A stretch of 64,000 bases of DNA, from positions 522,289-586,288 of the forward strand of contig CALNVZ010002433.1 of assembly GCA_940671915.1 (NCBI GenBank), written 5' to 3'. The first letter of the stretch is position 1; the number at the start of each line of letters is the position of its first letter. The notes beneath the pieces were generated by a model. The model ran no database searches. It was not told the origin of the DNA and saw nothing but the letters and a program-made list of their open reading frames with translations. This document shows positions 12,072-21,991 of this stretch, piece after piece. The DNA comes from Paracentrotus lividus (taxonomy: Eukaryota; Echinodermata; Echinoidea; Camarodonta; Echinidae). The position numbers and the translations under genes are program-made.

Positions 12072-13422
12072 CAGTGCGTATCAATAAAAACGGGACAGTT
12101 TTGAAAAGTCTGTCAAAATTTTGTTTCAAATCATGATGTCTATATTTTTATGTTAATAGATGCTCTGAAGTCTTATCTTTCAAATATAATTTTAAAAAAT
12201 AATTTTCGTTCATGCTTGAGTACACACAGAACAATTTTGTCGGGGGCTCAAAAAAAAGCTTGCGCACAAAATGGTAAAAGGAGAAATATGATCATCAGAC
12301 TTCTTGCTAATCAGCAGTCTTCTTCTAAACTTTTTCTTTTTCTTTGCCAATATTTTTCAATCATGATTTGAAATTCATTTACAAAACTTTTTATTGACTT
12401 TAATTGTTGTTTTTTTTATTTTTTTATTTTTTTGTTCTTTGTCTTTTTAATATGTAATCTTTTGCAATAAATTTTCCTTCAAACTTAAATGCCTTTTTTG
12501 TCAACCCAAGAAAGGGGATTTGGATGGTTGTTTAATTGATTGATTGATTGCTTTGTTTGTTTGTTCATGCTTGAACGATCACGGGAAGTTTTTATCTAAG
12601 GTTAAAAAAGGGGATATTATTTATTTTAAATCAGGTAGTCCATTCAGATTTATTGTTCCTTTACACTGATAAATGTTTATGTTAGTCTAATGAGGTGATT
12701 TTCCTATGATTCTTCCAACGATTTAATCAATCATTTGAACAATCAATAAAAAAGTAATTGATCAATCAATCAATCAATCATTTAAAGAAACAATGAATTA
12801 ATCAAACAATCAATCATTCAAAATGGTCAATCTATCAATACTCCATTCAATCAATCAATCGATCAATTAATAAATCAATCCATCAATCAAACAATCAATC
12901 AATCAAATAAACAAACGAACAAACAAAGTAGTTAATCAATCAAATAATCTACCAACCAACCAAATCCCCTTTCTTGGGTTGATGACATTTCTTATTTATT
13001 TTTCTTAGTTTTAGGGAATATTCAGTGCTAAAAGATAACATGTTAACGTGAAAAAAAAAACAACAACAAAACAAAACAGAAAGCAATTCAAGTAAATAAA
13101 TAGCTTTGTAAATGTATTTTGAAAGCTTAATTCGAAAACTAATGGCAAAGATAATGAAAAGGTTAAAAGTAAGTCTGCTGGTAAGCAAGAAGTCTGATGA
13201 TTGTATTTCTCATTTTCTTTTATTTTGTGCGCAAGCCTTTTTTTGAGCCCCCGACAAAAACGTTCTGTGTGCGCTCAAGCTTGAACGAAATTTATTGTTT
13301 CAAATTGCATTTGAAAGATAAGACTTCAGAGCATTTATTAACATCAAAATATAGACATCATAATTTGAAATGAAATTTTGGCAGACTTTTCAAATCTGTC
13401 CCGTTTTTATTGATACACCCTG
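12072..13422. mobile_element. 1.35-kb foldback DNA element with about 500-bp inverted arms
   Basis: Starts cagtgcgtatcaataaaaac and ends with the inverse of cagggtgtatcaataaaaac, flanked by TA on both sides (12070-12071, 13423-13424). The arms match almost continuously to about 12590 and from about 12915, and the centre is rich in aatcaatc repeats. There is no transposase frame. The same flank upstream of R8 (near 38223) lacks the element and has a single TA there, so it is a real insertion. TA target and ends fit a Tc1/mariner-type non-autonomous element; the family assignment is inference. Confidence 0.85.
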
Positions 13423-13424
13423 TA

Positions 13425-13854
13425 GCGGCTTGGCTTCACAAGAAAGTTAAGAAATAATGCTCATCCAAGAGTTTTAGATAAATCAGTAGAGGTAAGTCCG
13501 ATTGGGCAAGACACAATCTGGCTATTGCCTTGTTTTAAGAACAGTGTTTGATGTACAGTGTACAGCCTTGGCAAAATTCTCTCAAAAAAGTATTCACTTG
13601 TTGTTTTATAGGTCAATTGGGCAAAAAGAGTTTCTGTTTTACCTTTGTATTGGACAATAGAATTTGGAGTTTTGTCTAAAATACAACATGTGGTTGTATA
13701 GTAATTCTGTCACTTGACAGGTAATTTCAATCAGTATGCAATTGATGTAGGAATATATAATATTCATTGTTTATCTTGATAGGCTTATCTATTAAGAATA
13801 ATTTTTTTTTTTAAACTTTATTTTCTCATAAAAAGGTAAGTGCATCTTCATTTT
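13425..13854. other. 3' flank of R4
   Basis: No gene. It resembles 18230-18560 behind R5 (shared words gtgtttgatgtacag and ggcaaaattctctcaaaaa). An AATAAA (minus strand, 13817-13822) about 35 bases after the R4 stop is a likely polyadenylation signal. Confidence 0.5.
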
Positions 13855-16065
13855 CTAGTGATATTTCCCAACATTCATGTACATGTACAAATCATCACCC
13901 ACAGTGGAGTCAATATTTCGAACACTAGCACTGTTACCATAGTTACCATAAAAAGGACAATCTTGGTAAACTGAGTCTACTACATCTTCTGTAAGACTAT
14001 CATCATTATTGGTTTCTTGATATGTATTTCTCCAATCATCATACTTTGACTCCAAGTGATCTCCCCCTATGTTATTGGTTACACTTTCAGTGCACTGTGC
14101 AGTGATTTGCATCTTCATGGTTTTTTGGCTCAAGTCAGGTTTGGCGTACAGAGCCTCCACATCTGCCATAGGTGTGGTCATGGTATCATCCTGATACCAA
14201 AGTGACTTTTCAGGTGAGGAAGTAACTTTCTCTTCGTTGTATGGACTCTTGTGACCTACGTGATCATCGGTTTGGAGGGAACATGCCAAGGATGTCAATG
14301 GTGTTGTACTCTCTATCTTTGGGATTTCCCGACTCATGTCGGGTTCGGCGTACAGAGCATCCACACTTTCCATTGCATTGGCCGCAGTAGCCTGTGACTT
14401 ATCATAGTTGTCAGGATGATCCATGTCTTCATTGGAAGAAAGGGACCGTTTCAAGGATATCAATGTTACGGAGCTTGGTATCTTTGGGGTTTTCAAGCTC
14501 AGGTCGGGTTTTGCGTACAGAGTGTCTACATCTCCCATTGGTTTGGAAAATGTTTGCTTTTTAGAAGTAGAATCGATGGCACTGCTTGTCTCTACCAAAT
14601 CAAGCGAGGGATCCAACATTGACGGCATATTATATGACTGTAAGGTTTTAATCTGATCATCATCAGATTTCCGGTGTACTTGACGTGGGATAGTACTGTG
14701 AGTGACAGACCTGTGAACCACAGAAGCATCATCAGAACTAGGTGTATGAGTAGATATGGCTGCCATTTCTATAGCAGCTGCGTTATCTTCCTGTCCTGCT
14801 CGGGTTGAATTCATTTCAGGTTCAATTGCCTTTCTTTTTTTAATGGCGCAATAAACCTTAGCGAAACAAATGCCGATGACGATTCCGAATGCTAAGGATA
14901 TTAATGTCGTCAGAGACACTAGTATTGCTGTTTTGTCGCAAGTGATACATTTAGTGGAATTGGTGTCTGCCGTTGGTGCGTGATCAAAAGAACAAGTTAC
15001 AGGTTTAGTGGAAGAAGAATAAACAGATTCAGAAGAAGTACTAGAGGTGACCATGTTTACAGTAATGTTTCTACAGTCCATACTGTTAGTAGAATTGGTT
15101 TTCCCATGTTTGACATGTTCTGCATGAAATGACATGCTATTATCTTGATAGTCTTGTAAATCAAAGTATTTCATGCTTTGCAATATTACATTTGACTTCA
15201 AAGTCTCTTCACCACATAACAAAATTATTTTATGGACATTGCAAAGAGTATATGCTCCTTGCAATTCAACAGGCAACAGTTTTCTACCAAAATAATACCA
15301 CCATGTAAAGTTACTTCTACTGCAACACTCAAATTGAAACTGATTTCTTGGTCTGTTCCGAATCTCTTGTTGCTCAATTGGAGGAAAAACACACGTCTTA
15401 TTGATATTTATCATTCCATGGTATGTAATACATTTGAAAGAAAAGACTGCCTCAGACAATACGTTTTCAATTGTGATATAAATACTGGACTCCTCCTTTC
15501 TTCCAATATCCCAACGCCTTATCCCAGACTCATCCTGTAATAGTACATGATCCCCTGCTAAAATCTGTGCAAAATCTCCATTATCAAACTGCACCCACCT
15601 ACAAGACATTTTCACATTGCCCTTTGCTCCTGCAAAAAGGGAGGTGCAAGTAGGATCTGTATTGTGAATGTCTAAATAAAATTTGAAGGCCTGGCAAACT
15701 CTCTGATTTCCTTCATAAACATATATGATATGCAGTTGTGTCCCTGATTCACTTTTTTGAGCAACTTTAGTTGATAATTCAAACCTTCTTTCCTGGATTT
15801 TTCTGACTAAATTCAAATGAGTGTCGTTAATAAGGCCATTGAAATGCTGAGTGGAGGTATTGTATGTTCCAATTAAAGTTCTTGTATCCTGTTTCCACAT
15901 GAGGTATTCAGTGTCTTGCAGTGGTCTTTGTATATGGAATACAGCAGAAATATATTGACCGTTGACTGCGTAAATATTTTTATTTTCGAACAGACAAGGA
16001 CTTCCCACACAATATGACGACTGCCAACACGCGTGCAGGATGAAGAGAAGTAAAAATGATTTCAT
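13855..16065 (-). CDS. R4: intact type-B Ig-like receptor with long tyrosine-rich tail
   Basis: Open single-exon frame of 736 residues. Signal peptide 1-19. Ig-like region 1 about 24-135 (C24, W57, C124), region 2 about 138-228 (C140, C155, C212, C225, with VKMSCRW and FSFKC), region 3 about 243-335 (C247, FTWWYY, C284). Ser/Thr stalk 337-378, membrane helix 381-403, basic stop-transfer KKRK. The tail (404-736) holds three repeats of a (D/S)V(D/E)xLYA(K/E)PD(L/M)S module with tyrosines at 517, 572 and 640, a fourth YxxP at 478 (YNMP), and a C-terminal YMYMNV (Y727, Y729). By known SH2 preferences YxxP suggests Crk-type docking, YxxM PI3K p85, and YxN Grb2. No ITAM or classical ITIM is seen. 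I infer a phosphotyrosine-signalling cell-surface receptor; ligand unknown. Confidence 0.88.
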   Translation of the reverse strand: MKSFLLLFILHACWQSSYCVGSPCLFENKNIYAVNGQYISAVFHIQRPLQDTEYLMWKQDTRTLIGTYNTSTQHFNGLINDTHLNLVRKIQERRFELSTKVAQKSESGTQLHIIYVYEGNQRVCQAFKFYLDIHNTDPTCTSLFAGAKGNVKMSCRWVQFDNGDFAQILAGDHVLLQDESGIRRWDIGRKEESSIYITIENVLSEAVFSFKCITYHGMININKTCVFPPIEQQEIRNRPRNQFQFECCSRSNFTWWYYFGRKLLPVELQGAYTLCNVHKIILLCGEETLKSNVILQSMKYFDLQDYQDNSMSFHAEHVKHGKTNSTNSMDCRNITVNMVTSSTSSESVYSSSTKPVTCSFDHAPTADTNSTKCITCDKTAILVSLTTLISLAFGIVIGICFAKVYCAIKKRKAIEPEMNSTRAGQEDNAAAIEMAAISTHTPSSDDASVVHRSVTHSTIPRQVHRKSDDDQIKTLQSYNMPSMLDPSLDLVETSSAIDSTSKKQTFSKPMGDVDTLYAKPDLSLKTPKIPSSVTLISLKRSLSSNEDMDHPDNYDKSQATAANAMESVDALYAEPDMSREIPKIESTTPLTSLACSLQTDDHVGHKSPYNEEKVTSSPEKSLWYQDDTMTTPMADVEALYAKPDLSQKTMKMQITAQCTESVTNNIGGDHLESKYDDWRNTYQETNNDDSLTEDVVDSVYQDCPFYGNYGNSASVRNIDSTVGDDLYMYMNVGKYH

Positions 16066-16800
16066 TTTGAATGTGAAATCTCTTATATATCTCAGTTCAA
16101 GTTAGAATAGATTTTTTGAGACTCCCAGTCTCTAAAGAAGTAACGCGGTATTGGTTTATCAAACAGTAAATGTGTTTGGATGTATGCTCCAGAACCTTTT
16201 AAGTATCACAATATTAATTCCGATAACCTATTTAGAGGAAAGTCTTAACCCCATCTGACGAGTATATCAGTAACTGCATTTTGATATGTTTGTGGATTTG
16301 TAACAAGGACATTACTGCTTTGATACAAATACGGTCAATTCATCCAATCGTACTCAAAAGAGGATTGTCATAATGTTGATTGACAACCTTGAGTAAATGA
16401 AAGTGATACAAGATAAATGGCATGAAGAAAAACTGCGTACACAAAAATTTTGATGATAAATGATTCATATTTTGGTTGTTTCGTGGCGTCAATCTGTACT
16501 TGTACTTTCTATGCAAGGAGCATAAAACTCATAAAAGATGACAAGACAATGCTCTTACAATGAAGAATATAAAGTACATGTACTTTGTGATTTCATGAAG
16601 CACGAATTTACAAGCAATAAAAAGCAATTAAAAATAAGCAGCTGTTTGAATATAAATTCAACATTTGATATACTGGTAATAAAGATCTGAATGTAATTAT
16701 GTTTCAATTGGATATGGTTCCATGTAAGGAGCAGTAAATCTTCCATTGAAATGACAAGTGGGCAATACAATCATCTTTCAATGAAACCAAATTTTATGTT
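16066..16800. promoter_or_regulatory. Type-B 5' flank of R4
   Basis: No gene. It carries one copy of the upstream block (about 16255-16440) and the ctgtacttgtacttt word. It includes a gagactcccagtctc-type inverted repeat within the first 70 bases upstream, shared with other type-B copies. A promoter role is inferred. Confidence 0.4.
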
Positions 16801-16880
16801 TATGTTAAAGTGTGGTTAAATTTCCTTTTGATGACATGTTCGTTAGAATCTAAATGGATGTCAAAGAAAAAACCGATATG

Positions 16881-16906
16881 TACACACACACACACACACA
16901 CACACA

Positions 16907-16956
<50 letters not shown>

Positions 16957-16958
16957 GA
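16881..16958. repeat. (AC)n(TA)n compound microsatellite
   Basis: A long (ac)n run with one interruption is followed by (ta)n at 16937-16958. It creates spurious open frames on both strands. Confidence 0.9.
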
Positions 16959-16962
16959 AGAT

Positions 16963-17090
16963 ACAGATATAGCATCGACATTGCTGCAATTAGTGAAACC
17001 CGACTCGCCGATGAACATGAGGATCTATGGGGTCCTAAACCCATCTTCTCTCACAGCTTCCATAAAAGGAAAGGTAAATAAAAGGCTTCA
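16963..17090 (+). mobile_element. LINE endonuclease fragment
   Basis: The + strand translation reads YSIDIAAISETRLADEHEDL, closely resembling the IDIAALSETRL motif with the catalytic Glu of apurinic-like endonucleases of non-LTR retrotransposons (RTE/CR1/Jockey types). Only about 40 residues are recognisable; no reverse transcriptase lies nearby. The clade is not assigned. Confidence 0.65.
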
Positions 17091-17192
17091 AAGGATTTCA
17101 AGAAACACCAAATTGTATTTATTGATGTTTTTCATGTTTTTATTGATCCTTAATACATTCAAATGATCTTTCTTTCTTCACTTTACTTTCAT

Positions 17193-17335
17193 TGGCCAGT
17201 ATTCTCGAAGGGTAAATAAAGTTAGTAGGCCTACTAAATATGTATTTAGTATGCCTTCATATTGTCTTGAACAATAGGATGACGTACATATATTTAGTAG
17301 GCCTACTATCTGTCACCCTTCAAGAATACAGGCCA
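17193..17335. mobile_element. Short palindromic element
   Basis: About 142 bp, starting tggccagtattctcgaaggg and ending with its near inverse (cccttcaagaatacaggcca). An inner pair of tagtaggcctacta motifs is also inverted. No coding capacity; MITE-like. Confidence 0.6.
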
Positions 17336-17699
17336 TTTTGTATATCCACTTTTTATTGTGCATTGCCAGTAGACTATGTCGATTTTTGTTTAAAATTAAC
17401 TATTTTTAGGCTTCATACACTCATGTACATTGTATAAACAATATCTTGGATAGATACATGTAAAATCGGTGCATATCTCTGTTTTATATGAGAATATCTT
17501 GTCTTCAAGTGGAAAAGTTTTTGACTTTCTATCAAAGGTTATTGTTTAGGAGCCTGATCATTTCACTAATGTCCTTTAGCAAGGCACTAATTTATACTTG
17601 CCACACTCGACCCCCCCCCCCCACCCCTCAAGCCCTGGTCCCCAAATCATATGGTAAATTATAGCGCATCAAACTTTCAAATTTTACTCAGAGAGTACC

Positions 17700-18030
17700 T
17701 TTTCTTTGTAACACTTATTGGAATTTATGAGATAATAATATAATGATATAATGTATGATAATAAAATGTGAGATTTATATAGAAGTCTATTTTGTTAAAA
17801 TATGTGCTTTAACAAGATAAAGAGATTACAACATTAACAAAGTGCATTACATATTACAAAATAATGAATGAATGTCTGTCTTCAAAAACATTCTACAATT
17901 AAACAAATTAGATTTGAGGTTGGTCGTAAATGTTTCCATAGAAGATGTAATCTTCAGCTCCTGTGGAAGTACATTCCACAGGGCTAGCTTGGCATGGACA
18001 AATGCTTATCCTTGCACCCTCATGTTTTTG
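17700..18030. repeat. Dispersed-repeat-like fragment, family unknown
   Basis: AT-rich start (ataataatataatgatataa), then agataaagagattacaacat and a segment around tggaagtacattccacaggg. It is absent from the otherwise similar flanks of R4, which suggests an insertion. No coding frame; the class is a guess. Confidence 0.35.
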
Positions 18031-18560
18031 TTTTTTTAACCAAAGAATAGGAAAATAATTAGAATTAAAATATGGTAGGGTTCACATAGTTTGATATTGC
18101 TCTTCGAGGGGTTGTTCAACATGAGATTACATAGAACCTTTACTTGGCAAAAAAAAAAAAAAATTATTTGCTATTGCTGGTGAGCATTTTCATCCCTAAA
18201 TCCTTAAAAAAAAAAAAAAATAATAAGAATAGTGTTTGATGTACAGAAACATATTTGGCAAAATTCTCTCAAAAAGTATTTGCTTGAAGTTAAATAGGTC
18301 AATTTGGTTAAAAAAAAATTGTTTCACCTTTGTTTCTGACAATGAAATTTGGAGTTCTTGTGTGAAATACAACATATAGTTGTATAATGATTCTGTTACT
18401 TGACAGGTTTGTCAAACAGTTTTATCAAATAAGTGATGTAGGGTTATCTAATATTGATTGTTGATTTTGATAGGCCTTTCCATGAAGAATAATAATTTTT
18501 TTAAATTTTATTTTAAACTTCATTAAACTTCTCATAGAATGGTTAGTGCACCTTCATTTT
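18031..18560. other. 3' flank of R5
   Basis: No gene. Homologous to 13480-13854 behind R4. A minus-strand AATAAA at about 18508-18513 is a likely polyadenylation signal. Confidence 0.5.
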
Positions 18561-20771
18561 CTAATATTTCCCAATATTCATGTACAAATCATCACCCACA
18601 GTGGAGTCAATATTTCGAACACTAGCACTGTTACCATAGTTACCATAAAAAGGACAATCTTGGTAAACTGAGTCTACTTCATCTTCTGTAAGACTATCAT
18701 CATTATTGGTTTCTTGATATGTATTTCTCCAATCACCGTACTTTGACTCCAAGTGATCTCCCCCTATGTTATTGGTCACACTTTTGGCTGCCGACTGTGT
18801 GGTGATTTGCAAATTTGTGGTTTTTCGACTCATATCGGGTTTGGCATACAGAGCCTCCACATCTGCCATAGGTGTGGTCATGGTATCATCCTGATACTGA
18901 AGTGACTTTTCAGGTGAGGGAGTAACTTTCTCTTCATTGTATGGACTCTTGTGACCTACGTGATCATCGGTTTGGAGGGAACATGGCAAGGATGTCAGTG
19001 GTGTCGTACTCTCTATCTTCAAGGTTTTTCGACTCATATCGGGTTCGGCGTACAGAGCCTCAACACTTTCCATGGCCTTGGCCAAATTAGCCTGTGACTT
19101 ATCATAGTTGTCATCAAGACGATCCATGTCTTTATCGGAAGAAAGGGACTGTTTCAAGGATATCAATGTTGCAGAGCTTGGTATCTTTGGGGTTTTCAAG
19201 CTTATGTCGGGTTTTGCGTACAGAGTGTCTACATCTCCCATTGGTTTGGAAAATGTTTGCTGTTTAGAAGTAGAATCGATGGCACTGCTTGTCTCTACCA
19301 AATCAAGCGAGGGATCCAACATTGACGGCATATGATATGACTGTAAGGTTTTAATCTGATCATCGTCAGATTTCCGGTGCACTGGACGCGGGATAGTACT
19401 GTGAGTGACAGCCCTGTGGACCAGAGGAGCTTCTTCAGAATGAGTTGAATGAGTAGATATGGCCGCCATTTCTATAGGAGCTGCATTATCTTCCTGTCCT
19501 GCTCGGGTTGAATTCATTTCAGGTTCAATTGCCTTTCTCTTTTTAATGGCGCAATAAACCTTAGCGAAACAAATGCCGATCACGATTCCAAATGCTAAGG
19601 ATATTACTGTCGTCAGAGAAACTAGTATTGCTGTTTTGTCGCAAGTGATACATTTAGTGGAATTGGTGTCTGCCGTTGGTGCGTAATTAACAGAACTAGT
19701 TACAGGTCTAGTGGAAGGAGAATGAACAGATTCAGAAGAAGTACTAGTGGTGACCATGTTTACAGTAATGTTTCTACAGTCCATACTGTTAGTAGAATTG
19801 GCTTTTCCATGTTTGCCACGTTCTGCATGAAATGATATGGTATTATCTTGATAGTCTTGTAAATCAAAGTATTTCATGCTTTTCATTTTTACATCTGACT
19901 CCAAAGTCTCTTCACCACATAACAAAATTATTTTATGGACATTACGAAGAGTATAATCTTGCAATTCAACAGGCAACAGTTTTCCACCGACATGATACCA
20001 CCATGTACTTCTACTGCAACACTCAAATTCAAACTTATTTCTTGGTCTGTCCTGAATCTCTTGTTGCTCAATTGGAGGAAAAGCACATGTCTTATTGATA
20101 TTTATCTGTTGATGATATGTAATACATTTGAAAGAAAAGACAGCTTCAGACAGTATGTTTTCAATTGTCATATAAATACTGGACTCATCTCTTCTTTTAA
20201 GTTCCCAACGCCTTATCCCCGATTTGTCCTGTAATAATATACGATCCCCTGCTAAAATCTGTGCGAAATCTTCTTCATCAAACTGCACCCACTTATAAGA
20301 CATTTTCACATTACCATTTGTTCTGTCAAAAAGGGAGGTGCAAGAAGGATCTACATTGTAAATGCGTAAATCAAATCTGTAGGCCTGACAAACTCTCTGA
20401 TTTCCTTCATAAATGTAAATGAAATGTACTTGTGTCTCCGATTTACTTTCTTGAGCGACTTCAATTGATAATTCAAACTTTCTATCCTGGATTTTTCTAA
20501 TTGAATTCAAACGAATACCGTTAATAAGGGTATTGAAATGCTGAGTGGAGGTATAGTATATTCCAATGAAAGTACTTGTATCCTGTGTCCACTTCTTGTA
20601 CAAAATGTATTCAGTGTCTCGCAGTGGCCTTTGCACATAGAATACAGTGGAAAAATATTGACCGTTGACTCCGTAAGAAGTTTGTTTATGTTGGGACAGA
20701 CAAGGACTTCCCACACAATATGACGACTGCCAACATGCTTGCAGGATGAAGAAAAGTAAAAATGATTTCAT
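18561..20771 (-). CDS. R5: intact type-B Ig-like receptor with long tyrosine-rich tail
   Basis: Open 736-residue single-exon frame, the close paralogue of R4. Signal peptide 1-19, three Ig-like regions, stalk, membrane helix about 381-402 (AILVSLTTVISLAFGIVIGI) and a tail of about 330 residues. Tail tyrosine modules are kept: YHMP at 479, LYAKP at 518, LYAEP at 574, LYAKP at 642, SVYQD at 703, and the end DDLYMNI with Y730. It lacks the extra YM of R4, so the PI3K-type YxxM is absent while the Grb2-type YxN remains. In Ig region 2 the canonical B-strand cysteine is tyrosine (VKMSYKW), shared with R6 and R7, although the F-strand partner (FSFKC) is kept; region 3 is shortened at the WW motif (RSTWWY). 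It is presumably expressed on its own promoter. Signalling role inferred from motifs only. Confidence 0.88.
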   Translation of the reverse strand: MKSFLLFFILQACWQSSYCVGSPCLSQHKQTSYGVNGQYFSTVFYVQRPLRDTEYILYKKWTQDTSTFIGIYYTSTQHFNTLINGIRLNSIRKIQDRKFELSIEVAQESKSETQVHFIYIYEGNQRVCQAYRFDLRIYNVDPSCTSLFDRTNGNVKMSYKWVQFDEEDFAQILAGDRILLQDKSGIRRWELKRRDESSIYMTIENILSEAVFSFKCITYHQQININKTCAFPPIEQQEIQDRPRNKFEFECCSRSTWWYHVGGKLLPVELQDYTLRNVHKIILLCGEETLESDVKMKSMKYFDLQDYQDNTISFHAERGKHGKANSTNSMDCRNITVNMVTTSTSSESVHSPSTRPVTSSVNYAPTADTNSTKCITCDKTAILVSLTTVISLAFGIVIGICFAKVYCAIKKRKAIEPEMNSTRAGQEDNAAPIEMAAISTHSTHSEEAPLVHRAVTHSTIPRPVHRKSDDDQIKTLQSYHMPSMLDPSLDLVETSSAIDSTSKQQTFSKPMGDVDTLYAKPDISLKTPKIPSSATLISLKQSLSSDKDMDRLDDNYDKSQANLAKAMESVEALYAEPDMSRKTLKIESTTPLTSLPCSLQTDDHVGHKSPYNEEKVTPSPEKSLQYQDDTMTTPMADVEALYAKPDMSRKTTNLQITTQSAAKSVTNNIGGDHLESKYGDWRNTYQETNNDDSLTEDEVDSVYQDCPFYGNYGNSASVRNIDSTVGDDLYMNIGKY

Positions 20772-21529
20772 TTTGAATGTGAAATCTCTTATATATCTCA
20801 GTTAAAGTTAGAATAAAAATTTTTTGAGACTACCAGTCTCTAAATACAGTAAGTAATCCGGTATGAGTTTATGAAACAGTAAACGTGTCTGGATGTATGC
20901 TCCAGAACCTTTTTAAATATCACAGTATTAATTCCGATAACCTATGTGGAGGAAAATCAGAACTCCATTTGACGAGCATTCCACAATTTGAGATGATAGC
21001 ATTACTGCTTTGATACAAATATGAGCAATTCATCCAACCCTACCTGAAAGATATTTTTCATAATGTTGATTGACAACCTTAAGTAAATGAAAGTGACACA
21101 AGATCCCAATATGGCATGAAGAAAAACTGCTTACCCAGTTTTGATGATACATTGGAAATGATGCATATTTTGGTTGTTTCGTGGCATCAATCTGTACTTG
21201 TACTTTTTATGCAAGGAGCATTAAACACATAAAAGATGACAAGACAGTGCTCTTACAGTGAAGAAAATAAAGTACTTGTATTTTGTTTTTTTATGAGGCA
21301 TTAATTTACAAGCAATTAAAAGCACTTAAAAATAAAACAGATGCTTGAAATTAAATAAAAAATTTGATATACTTGTTTGAGTGCTGTAATAAAGACCTGA
21401 ATGTAATTATGTTTCAGTTGGATATGGTTACAGGTAGGGAGCAATAAATTTTCATTAATATGACAAATGAGCAATACAAACATCTTCAATGAAACCAAGA
21501 TCTCTTGAAATATTATATTTTTATGTTAA
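20772..21529. promoter_or_regulatory. Type-B 5' flank of R5
   Basis: No gene. One upstream block (about 20955-21130), the gagactaccagtctc inverted repeat 60 bases above the start codon, and the conserved distal part to 21529. Promoter role inferred. Confidence 0.4.
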
Positions 21530-21991
21530 ACCTGGTGTATAGTTTTGGTAGCAAAAAAGGAATTGGCACAAAACCGATCAAATGTAGTTATATGTTGTCC
21601 ACATTGCACTAAAAGATATGTGTGAGAGATCTTGTGAAATTCCTTTCAATATTTCTGATGAATTTTATTTATAAAGTTTGAATATAGCGCAATCCAACTG
21701 CCGTTTAGACCTCTGCTGACAGGTTCACACGCCCGAGTTTACGGCGTGAATTAGTGCGAACGATCTGTGTGTAACACCAACACAAAAGAATCCCCATTGG
21801 TTTTCCATGTGAGCGCTGACCTGAGGCGGGTCCCCTACTTATCTTTTTTATCCTTATATTATGAAAGACACTAAAACAAGATTTCAAGTACTATAATTTG
21901 CTTTATTATAGTTATTGGATTAAATCTATCATAATTTATCTTAATGTGAATCGAAATAAATTTTTCTTTCTCCCGAAACTATACACCAGCT
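21530..21991. mobile_element. 0.46-kb TTAA-target inverted-repeat element
   Basis: Flanked by TTAA on both sides (21526-21529 and 21992-21995). The ends are acctggtgtatagttt and, inverted, agctggtgtatagttt. Homologous DNA near 8416, 16805 and 25948 reads uninterrupted through tttaaagtg(t) or ttaaagtgtg, so empty sites exist. No frame of note; non-autonomous. The TTAA target suggests a piggyBac-like mobiliser, as inference. Confidence 0.8.

Noticed and set aside
15232-15540. Plus-strand open frames opposite R3-R7
   Set aside because: They mirror the receptor coding sequence and recur at the same relative place in each paralogue; antisense shadows.
13855-20771. Classical ITAM or ITIM in the long tails
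   Set aside because: The repeated tyrosines are followed by AKP or AEP, not by L/I/V at +3; only the C-terminal YMN(V/I) comes close and lacks the upstream aliphatic residue.
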